NCBI GenBank assembly: GCA_016872225.1
Contig: VHAW01000003.1
Coordinates: 1 to 30,140, forward strand
Direction of reading: 5' to 3'
DNA: 30,140 nt
Source of the DNA: Sphingomonadales bacterium
GTDB taxonomy: Bacteria > Bacteroidota > Bacteroidia > UBA7662
The position numbers were made by a program, and so were the translations under genes. Below, in pieces: positions 24,928 to 30,140 of this stretch (position 1 is its first letter; each line of letters starts with the position of its first letter). The notes under the pieces were generated by a model, which searched no databases, was not told the origin of the DNA, and worked only from the letters and a program-made list of their open reading frames with translations.

Positions 24928-25409
24928 GCGACATCAAGGTGCGAATGGCCGTTTCATCGGATGTTCCGGTGATCCACTCCCTTATTGCCGAGTTAGCGGC
25001 TTTTGAAAAGGAGCCTGAGGCTTTTGTGCTTACCCAAAAGGATTTGTTGCAACACGGTTTTGAGCAAAGTCCGGCTCTTTTTGAGGTGCTTTTGGCGGAA
25101 TCCACTGTGGAAGGGGTGATGGGGATGGCCATGGTGTACACCAAGTATTCTTCGTGGCGCGGGCCTTGTCTTTTTTTGGAGGATTTGGTGGTTCGCCAAG
25201 CACATCGCCGCAAGGGTGTGGGTCGTCTTTTGGCCGAGGAGGTTTTTCGCCTGGCCGCTGACCGTAAAATGGATCGGGTGGAATGGATGGTTCTGGATTG
25301 GAACGAATCCGCCCATACCTTCTACCGTGCATTGGGCGCAGACCAACTCCGGGACTGGTGGCCGTATCGGTTAAGTGGCTCTTCCCTTCAAAGATACCAA
25401 TCGGCCTAA
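24918..25409 (+). CDS. GNAT-family N-acetyltransferase, diamine/thialysine acetyltransferase-like
   Basis: A 163-residue acetyl-CoA-dependent acetyltransferase. The N-terminal VRMAVSSDVPVIHSLIAELAAFEKEPE resembles spermidine/spermine and thialysine acetyltransferases, and FLEDLVVRQAHRRKGVGRLLAEEVFRLA (about 105-132) has the R-x-x-G-x-G acetyl-CoA loop and the second acidic-region motif. VLDWNESAHTFYRALGA with a late Tyr is the usual GNAT C-terminal part. The frame starts at ATG 24918, overlapping scoB by 10 bp. Aspartate kinase begins 9 bp after its stop. The acetyl acceptor is not shown by the sequence; a small amine or lysine analogue is the best family guess. Confidence 0.88.
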   Translation: MGVSDIKVRMAVSSDVPVIHSLIAELAAFEKEPEAFVLTQKDLLQHGFEQSPALFEVLLAESTVEGVMGMAMVYTKYSSWRGPCLFLEDLVVRQAHRRKGVGRLLAEEVFRLAADRKMDRVEWMVLDWNESAHTFYRALGADQLRDWWPYRLSGSSLQRYQSA

Positions 25410-25418
25410 ATTCGTCCC

Positions 25419-26717
25419 ATGCGTGTTTTCAAATTTGGGGGCGCATCGGTTCAAGATGCGGAAGGCATCGCCAGGGTACACCGATTGGTTTGTACCTACG
25501 GCGAAGGCCCCTTGTGGATTGTGGTTTCGGCCATGGGCAAAACCACCAACCAACTTGAAACCTTAATTCAGGCTGTTCATTGTCAACAGTGGCCGGGGGC
25601 CATGGAAATTGTCGGGCAATTGCAGGAAGCGCACGAAGCTCGTATCGCCCCGTTGGCAGCTAATGTTACGGAACATCGCCGACTTCAAGGTGTTTTGGAA
25701 CAGTGGATATCCAAGCTGAAGACGGATCTTGATCGTTTACGGGCAGAGAAACTCCCTTACAATTGTCTCTATGACCAAATCGTGGTCTATGGGGAATTGA
25801 TTTCGACGGCGTTAGTATCGGCTTATTTTGAAATCCAAGGGTTTGTGCATGCTTGGGTTGATGCAGGGGCTTTGCTGGTAACCGATGCGACTTGGCGGGA
25901 TGCGAGAATTCAATGGGAGGCAACTGTTTCAAAGGTTAAGGCCTGCCATGCGTTACATAGCTGCGAACCGAGCCAGCCATCTGGGGTCTGCGTGCTGACC
26001 CAAGGCTTTATAGGGCAAGATGCCGCGAGCGGCCTGCGGACTACTTTGGGTCGGGAGGGTTCGGACTTCACAGCCTCGGTGCTGGCCTATGCCCTGGATG
26101 CTTCGGAAGTTTGTGTTTGGAAAGACGTGGCGGGTGTGATGGATGCGGATCCTCGTTTGTTTCCCATGGCAAGAATCCTGTCTAAGTTGAGTTACCGCGA
26201 AGCGGTGGAGATGACTTACTACGGGGCGTCGATCATCCATCCACGGACCATTCAACCTTTGCAGAACAAGGGGATTCCATTGATTGTTCGTTCTTTTTTG
26301 GAACCTGATCAGGGCGGAACGGTGATTGAGGAGCATGGGGATCGTGATCATTTCAGTCCTTGCGTCATCGTCAAGAAAAATCAATGTTTGTTGGAATTGG
26401 TTTCGAAGGATTTGTCGTTTGTGGGGGAGGAAGGTTTGGCGATGATTTATAAGGCCTTGTATGACCAAGGGCTCAAGGCGAATTTGGCCCGGCATACGGC
26501 CGTTTCGTTCAGCCTCTGCGTGGACAACGACCCTTACAAACGTCTTCCCGTTCAAGAAGTCCTCGATTCGGCTTTCGGTATTCATATCACCGAAGGTTTG
26601 TCTCTATGGACCTTGATGCACCAATCCGATAAGATGCGCAGCGGTCTGCTTTCTGGCAAACAAACGTTATTTGAACAACACTTGGGTAATGTCTATCAGT
26701 ATGTGGTGGTGGATTAG
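25419..26717 (+). CDS. Aspartate kinase
   Basis: A 432-residue monofunctional kinase catalysing the first step of the aspartate pathway to lysine, threonine and methionine. The ATP site shows VFKFGGASVQDAEGI (3-17) and IVVSAMGKTTNQLE; the central portion has YGELISTALVSAYFE, TLGREGSDFTASVLAYAL, CVWKDVAGVMDADPRLFP and the conserved REAVEMTYYGASIIHPRTIQP segment. The C-terminal region (from about residue 310) aligns only loosely with ACT regulatory domains, so whether feedback inhibition by lysine or threonine persists cannot be told from the sequence. In other Bacteroidota the gene may be named lysC or thrA; I give no symbol because the isozyme is not determined. No Shine-Dalgarno is visible. 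Confidence 0.95.
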   Translation: MRVFKFGGASVQDAEGIARVHRLVCTYGEGPLWIVVSAMGKTTNQLETLIQAVHCQQWPGAMEIVGQLQEAHEARIAPLAANVTEHRRLQGVLEQWISKLKTDLDRLRAEKLPYNCLYDQIVVYGELISTALVSAYFEIQGFVHAWVDAGALLVTDATWRDARIQWEATVSKVKACHALHSCEPSQPSGVCVLTQGFIGQDAASGLRTTLGREGSDFTASVLAYALDASEVCVWKDVAGVMDADPRLFPMARILSKLSYREAVEMTYYGASIIHPRTIQPLQNKGIPLIVRSFLEPDQGGTVIEEHGDRDHFSPCVIVKKNQCLLELVSKDLSFVGEEGLAMIYKALYDQGLKANLARHTAVSFSLCVDNDPYKRLPVQEVLDSAFGIHITEGLSLWTLMHQSDKMRSGLLSGKQTLFEQHLGNVYQYVVVD

Positions 26718-26793
26718 GTCGTAAATCTTTATGTTATGTTCATGAATTATCCGAACGCAAACCTATTCGACTGGAGGGGAGCTATCCGAAATT

Positions 26794-26801
26794 TATTTTT
26801 G
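26794..26801 (+). promoter_or_regulatory. Possible -7 element before the M43 protease gene
   Basis: TATTTTTG is an exact TAnnTTTG match 15 bp before the preferred ATG at 26817. There is no -33 element in the right place, the region is A/T-rich so a chance match is likely, and the implied leader is very short. Confidence 0.25.
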
Positions 26802-26816
26802 ATAATTTTCCATTCT

Positions 26817-28472
26817 ATGAACTTTAATTTATTCTGTAGAATATTAATTATCAATATTTTAATTTTGATTAGTTCCAAGGGGATGATCTTAGGGCAAGAG
26901 TTGATGGAGAAGCAGCGGGTGAGGCCTCTGCGCTGCGGACATTCCTTGTTGATAGAGCAATTGCAAAAGGACAGCGTTGCCTACAAGCAATATCAGGAAC
27001 TTCGTCAAAGGAGGAATGGGGGCATGACGAACGATGGCGTTACCCCCGAAACGGTGGATTCCTTGATTCGCATTCCGGTGGTTTTCCACGTGATGCACCG
27101 GCCTGAGGATACCGTGGTCGGTCAGGAATCTAATATTTCGGATGAACAAATTCAAGCCCAGATGCTGGCGCTGAATTATGATTTCCGACGCAAGGCAGGG
27201 ACCAGGGGCTTCAATACCCATCCAGCAGGCGCGGATACCCGCATCGAATTTGTGTTGGCGGGCCGTGATCCTTCCGGGGCCTCGCATAAAGGGATCAACA
27301 GGGTTCCCTACGCTTTGTCCAATGCCCATCCTTACGGATCCTTGGACCTCAAAGATTTATCGCGTTGGCCCGCGGATCGTTACCTGAATATCTGGGTTGT
27401 TGGTCAAATTACTCTGGGTATTTTGGGTTATTCGTACCTACCGGCGATGCTCGTTGGGGATCCGGATCTTTTACGCAAAGACGGCATCGTCTTGGGGTCA
27501 AGGATGGTGGGTTCGGTGGATTTCAAGCCCGGGGGTAAGGCTCTTAATCTTCACGAAATCTATGCATACGGCAGGACCTTGACCCACGAAATGGGGCATT
27601 ACCTAGACCTCTACCATACCTGGGGGGATGGGGATTGTTCGGTGGATGATGATGTAGAAGATACCCCCAATTGCAGTGGGCAATTGTTCGGTTGCCCTAC
27701 GACAGCCCCCGTGGATTGTCCACCTGCTCCACCCCGTATGATTGCCAATTACATGGATTATACCGATGATCGTTGCATGAATATTTTCACCTTGGGGCAA
27801 AAGGCAAGAATGCGAGCAAGCCTGACTTCCATGTACCCCTGGCGTGCCTCCTTGACTTCCCAAGCAAACTTGTTGGCGACAGGTTGTGCCGATAGTACGG
27901 TTCCCCGCGTTGGGTCTTTACTTCGTTGGGCATCGGATACCCTCGTTCGTGTCAACGATACCTTGGGCCTTGGGGAATGGATTCGTGTTTTGGATGTCAA
28001 CGGTTTGGGGAAAGACTCGGTGGGTTTGATTTTGCAACCTGATGTTACAGACCTTGCGGGCCTTAGAGTCCTGACCTCGAATCCGGAGTCGGATGCTTTT
28101 GGTTATGTGCGCTTTCGTGCCCTGTCGGGTCCCAAGCCTGCTTGGAACCGTATGCAGGCTACCCTCGCTGATACCACTGTTGGGACGAGACCTCAAAGCC
28201 CGACTTTGTTGCTGGAATGGTTGAGCCGAGCAGATGCTTCGCTTTATCCTAACCCGTTCACGGATGCAATGTACCTCCATTGGGAGGGCCGTGATTCCGT
28301 TTCCTTCCTATGGACGCTCCAAGACATGACGGGGCGAAGGGTGCAAGAAGGTCGATATCAAGGTCCCGCCTTCTGGTCTCCGGAGGTTCGAACATGGCAG
28401 CCCCAAGCTTACCTGCTTCGTTTGGAATGGCCGTCCGGCGTTGTTGAGTATCGCCGCATTATTAAGCGGTGA
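26817..28472 (+). CDS. Secreted M43 (pappalysin-like) metalloprotease with T9SS sorting domain
   Basis: A 551-residue exported protease. The N-terminus from ATG 26817 (MNFNLFCRILIINILILISS...GQ) is a signal peptide; starting at 26736 would put 27 extra residues ahead of it. IPVVFHVMHRPED (about 86-98) is typical of the M43 family entry strand. The zinc site is THEMGHYLDLYH (His257, Glu258, His261, His267), and a Met-turn NYMDY occurs at 311-315, as in metzincins. Cysteines around CSVDDD, CSGQLFGC and CPPAPP probably form disulphides. The last 80 or so residues (SLYPNPFTDAMYLHW, then AYLLRLEWPSGVVEYRRIIKR) match the type A T9SS C-terminal sorting domain, so it should be secreted or anchored on the cell surface. 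The substrate is unknown. The first 60 bp of coding sequence are clearly A/T-rich. Confidence 0.9.
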   Translation: MNFNLFCRILIINILILISSKGMILGQELMEKQRVRPLRCGHSLLIEQLQKDSVAYKQYQELRQRRNGGMTNDGVTPETVDSLIRIPVVFHVMHRPEDTVVGQESNISDEQIQAQMLALNYDFRRKAGTRGFNTHPAGADTRIEFVLAGRDPSGASHKGINRVPYALSNAHPYGSLDLKDLSRWPADRYLNIWVVGQITLGILGYSYLPAMLVGDPDLLRKDGIVLGSRMVGSVDFKPGGKALNLHEIYAYGRTLTHEMGHYLDLYHTWGDGDCSVDDDVEDTPNCSGQLFGCPTTAPVDCPPAPPRMIANYMDYTDDRCMNIFTLGQKARMRASLTSMYPWRASLTSQANLLATGCADSTVPRVGSLLRWASDTLVRVNDTLGLGEWIRVLDVNGLGKDSVGLILQPDVTDLAGLRVLTSNPESDAFGYVRFRALSGPKPAWNRMQATLADTTVGTRPQSPTLLLEWLSRADASLYPNPFTDAMYLHWEGRDSVSFLWTLQDMTGRRVQEGRYQGPAFWSPEVRTWQPQAYLLRLEWPSGVVEYRRIIKR

Positions 28473-28504
28473 TCATTTTTATTCTCCAGAATATTTGACG
28501 CCAT

Positions 28505-28534
28505 AAAAAAGCCCGGACGAGCCGGGCTTCTTTG
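28505..28534. terminator. Bidirectional intrinsic terminator
   Basis: An 8-bp perfect stem AAGCCCGG/CCGGGCTT (28509-28516 and 28522-28529) with a five-base loop ACGAG is flanked by an A tract (28505-28510) and a T-rich stretch after it (CTTTG). It lies between the convergent M43 protease and YceI genes, so it can end transcription from both sides. Confidence 0.9.
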
Positions 28535-28561
28535 TGCGTCAACAAAATAATTGAGCAGACC

Positions 28562-29215
28562 TTAGTTGGCGGCTGCGCTCAATTTGATTTTGAGATCCAC
28601 GATATCGTTGATGAATTTGTCGCCTAGATTTTTGAAGATGTTCTTGGAACCGTAAACGACGCCCCATTGGGTGCGATCGATGCTGAGAGAGCATTCGGCA
28701 GTACAATTACCGTCGGCAAGAGCTACCTTGGCCGGGAAGCTTACCCCTTTGGTAGCACCTTTGAGAGTCAGGTTACCTGCGATGGTGTGGGTATTGCCCA
28801 AAGAATCTGGTGAAGCCAAGGTAGTTACCGTTGAAATAACAAATTTGGCATTGGGGAAAGAATCGGTTTGGAAGAAGTCCCCACTCTTGAGGTGTCCAGT
28901 CAGATCTGCATTTTGTTCGGCATCCGTAATGTCAAGCACTTTGAGGCTGTTCATATCGATGGTGAATTCACCGGCCGAAATGTTGTTGTTTTCCACAAAA
29001 AGTTGACCTTCGCTGACGGTGAAGGTGCCGTTGTGTTTACCGGTAGGTTTGACGCCGACCCATTCGACAATACCTGAAGAGACCGCAAGGGTGTCCGCGC
29101 CTTGACCGGCTTGGCCCTCAGCCATAGGGTCGGTGGTCTCGGAGGCGTTGTTGTTGCAGGCACTCAGTCCCATGGCGAGGGCTCCTGCGGCGATGAGGAT
29201 GAAGTTTTTGATCAT
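28562..29215 (-). CDS. YceI-family lipoprotein
   Basis: A 217-residue lipocalin-like beta-barrel protein with a lipoprotein signal (MIKNFILIAAGALAMGLSAC, lipobox cysteine at 20). After a short polar, Glu/Asp/Gly-rich linker, the domain begins SSGIVEWVGVKPTGKHNGTFTVSEG and has IDMNSLKVLDITDAEQNADLTGHLKSGDFFQTDSFPNAKFVIS, then LTLKGATKGVSFPAKV and IDRTQWGVVYGSKNIF, a firm YceI signature. Members of the family bind amphiphilic or isoprenoid molecules; the ligand here is not known. It would be lipid-anchored, facing the periplasm or the cell surface. A near-match to TAnnTTTG (TACTTTTA on the minus strand, at about 29274-29267) lies about 50 bp before its start. Confidence 0.93.
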   Translation of the reverse strand: MIKNFILIAAGALAMGLSACNNNASETTDPMAEGQAGQGADTLAVSSGIVEWVGVKPTGKHNGTFTVSEGQLFVENNNISAGEFTIDMNSLKVLDITDAEQNADLTGHLKSGDFFQTDSFPNAKFVISTVTTLASPDSLGNTHTIAGNLTLKGATKGVSFPAKVALADGNCTAECSLSIDRTQWGVVYGSKNIFKNLGDKFINDIVDLKIKLSAAAN

Positions 29216-29431
29216 GGTTTTGGTTGGTTTAGGGTATGATAAAGAGGTTTTGTTTTGAGTAACCTAAAAGTAGGGATTTTGTTCATTCAATTTGGGTGGA
29301 AGAAATCAAATAAGTTGAAAAAGCAGGTGAGCCTAGGACTTTTAGATTGGATATTTGAATAAATGGATATATAAAGTCAGAATACGATCTAATTTTAGTT
29401 TTGAAGCTAATTTGTATTAAATGCCAATCTA
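29216..29431. other. A/T-rich divergent intergenic region between YceI and the surface-protein gene
   Basis: This is 216 bp with clearly higher A+T than the coding regions around it. It separates two divergently transcribed genes, so it should hold promoters in both directions. I see only approximate TAnnTTT matches: TACTTTTA for the minus strand and TAATTTTA at 29390-29397 for the plus strand. No hairpin, repeat or RNA gene was found. Confidence 0.5.
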
Positions 29432-30140
29432 ATGAAAAATAAACCCACTTTCGTTGAAATTCTAACTCTTGTTGTTTGTGGCTTAACTTCATTTTCTACT
29501 GTAAACGCGCAGGTTCCTGGAAAGATGAGCTATCAGGCGGTGGTACGCAATTCGACGGGGGCCTTGGTCACGAATAGCTCGGTTGGGGTTCGGATTAGCA
29601 TAATACAAGGCACAGCATCGGGAAACGCTGTTTTCACTGAGGTGTACAGTCCTTCCACGATGACCAACTCGCAAGGCTTGATATCGTTGGAAATTGGTTC
29701 GGGTACACCCCAAGTTGGGACATTCGCAGGGATAAATTGGGCTGCCGGGCCATTTTTTCTTCAAACCGAGGTGGATCTCAGCGGGGGTAGTAATTACCAG
29801 GTCTTGGGCACCCAGCAATTATTAACGGTGCCCTATTCATTCTATTCAAACAGCAGCGGTGGTCTGAGCTACCCCGGAGGAACAGCCAGCTTGGCCTCTA
29901 CAGGGAACGGTATTTTGTATTTATGCAATGGTATAATCCAAACGACCCCTTGTTTGCCTTCAGTTTTGACCAGTGCAGCTTCAGCAATCACATCAACAGG
30001 AGCCACAACGGGGGGTAATGTAACGGCCGACGGAGGAGCCTCGGTCACGGCGAGAGGAGTGGCGTATGGCACGGTCCAGAACCCAACCACGGCCAATAGT
30101 ACTACGAGTAATGGAACAGGAACTGGAGCATTCACCAGCA
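29432..30140 (+). CDS. Secreted surface protein with Bacteroidota-type N-terminal domain and Thr/Gly-rich repeat region (3' end outside window)
   Basis: The frame starts at ATG 29432 and stays open to the window end, so about 236 residues are seen and the rest is missing. The first 27 residues (MKNKPTFVEILTLVVCGLTS...NAQ) are a signal peptide ending in NAQ. Then VPGKMSYQAVVRNSTGALV, SVGVRISIIQGTASGNAVFTE and LISLEIGSGTPQVGTFAGINW with FLQTEVDLSGGSNYQVLG and LLTVPYSFYS form a domain I know from many large Bacteroidota surface proteins. After a short linker, ITSTGATTGGNVTADGGASVTARGVAYGT...NPTTANSTTSNGTGTG begins an FN3-like, Thr/Gly/Ser-rich repeat found in the same proteins. A surface or secreted role is likely; the function is unknown. 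Confidence 0.85.
   Translation, partial: MKNKPTFVEILTLVVCGLTSFSTVNAQVPGKMSYQAVVRNSTGALVTNSSVGVRISIIQGTASGNAVFTEVYSPSTMTNSQGLISLEIGSGTPQVGTFAGINWAAGPFFLQTEVDLSGGSNYQVLGTQQLLTVPYSFYSNSSGGLSYPGGTASLASTGNGILYLCNGIIQTTPCLPSVLTSAASAITSTGATTGGNVTADGGASVTARGVAYGTVQNPTTANSTTSNGTGTGAFTS

Noticed and set aside
1..30140. CRISPR array, tRNA or rRNA genes, toxin-antitoxin or phage-defence genes
   Set aside because: I looked for spaced direct repeats, cloverleaf-like segments and known defence domains in the short gaps and gene products and found none.

Overview
The window reads as an ordinary chromosomal stretch of a Bacteroidota bacterium of medium GC content. Signs of this phylum are a SusC/TonB-receptor-like outer-membrane barrel, an M43 metalloprotease with a type IX secretion (T9SS) C-terminal sorting domain, a DUF4296 lipoprotein, a YceI lipoprotein, stand-alone MnmD, start codons with little or no Shine-Dalgarno sequence, and a few exact matches to the Bacteroidota promoter element TAnnTTTG. 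Coding density is very high: no gene-free stretch exceeds about 220 bp. I saw no tRNA, rRNA, CRISPR array, IS element, phage gene or recognisable defence island.

Layout. Positions 2-1831 hold the end of an outer-membrane barrel gene. rarA (minus) and mnmD-pyrD (plus) diverge from about 3.2 kb. A long minus-strand run from 11.1 kb down to 5.1 kb carries a polyprenyl-phosphate-sugar synthase (GT2), a collapsed GT39-type glycosyltransferase, cca, a pRiA4b ORF-3-like protein with an acidic tail, miaA, and an rsmE reading frame that runs without a stop into a DUF4159 protein. topA and a SirB1-like gene follow on plus. A second minus-strand run (18.0 to 14.8 kb) carries yraN, prfB with a programmed +1 frameshift, and an aldehyde dehydrogenase. 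pgi, yggS (minus), a DUF4296 lipoprotein overlapping mutS2, scoA-scoB, a GNAT acetyltransferase and aspartate kinase follow. The last 3.5 kb encode surface proteins: the M43 protease, a terminator hairpin, a YceI lipoprotein, and the start of a large repeat-bearing surface protein cut by the window end.

Functionally, the 3-18 kb part is rich in RNA and translation maintenance: mnmD (tRNA wobble uridine), rsmE (16S rRNA m3U1498), miaA (tRNA A37), cca (tRNA 3' end) and prfB (termination), with DNA maintenance genes rarA, topA and mutS2 interspersed. Central metabolism is represented by pyrD, pgi, scoAB, aspartate kinase and an aldehyde dehydrogenase.

I did not find a convincing new multi-gene system. 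The observations most worth following are the RsmE-DUF4159 read-through frame with a signal-peptide-like segment at the junction, the GT39 gene reduced to its two ends beside an intact donor synthase, and an AGGAGG-driven prfB frameshift in a genome whose start sites otherwise show almost no Shine-Dalgarno sequences.
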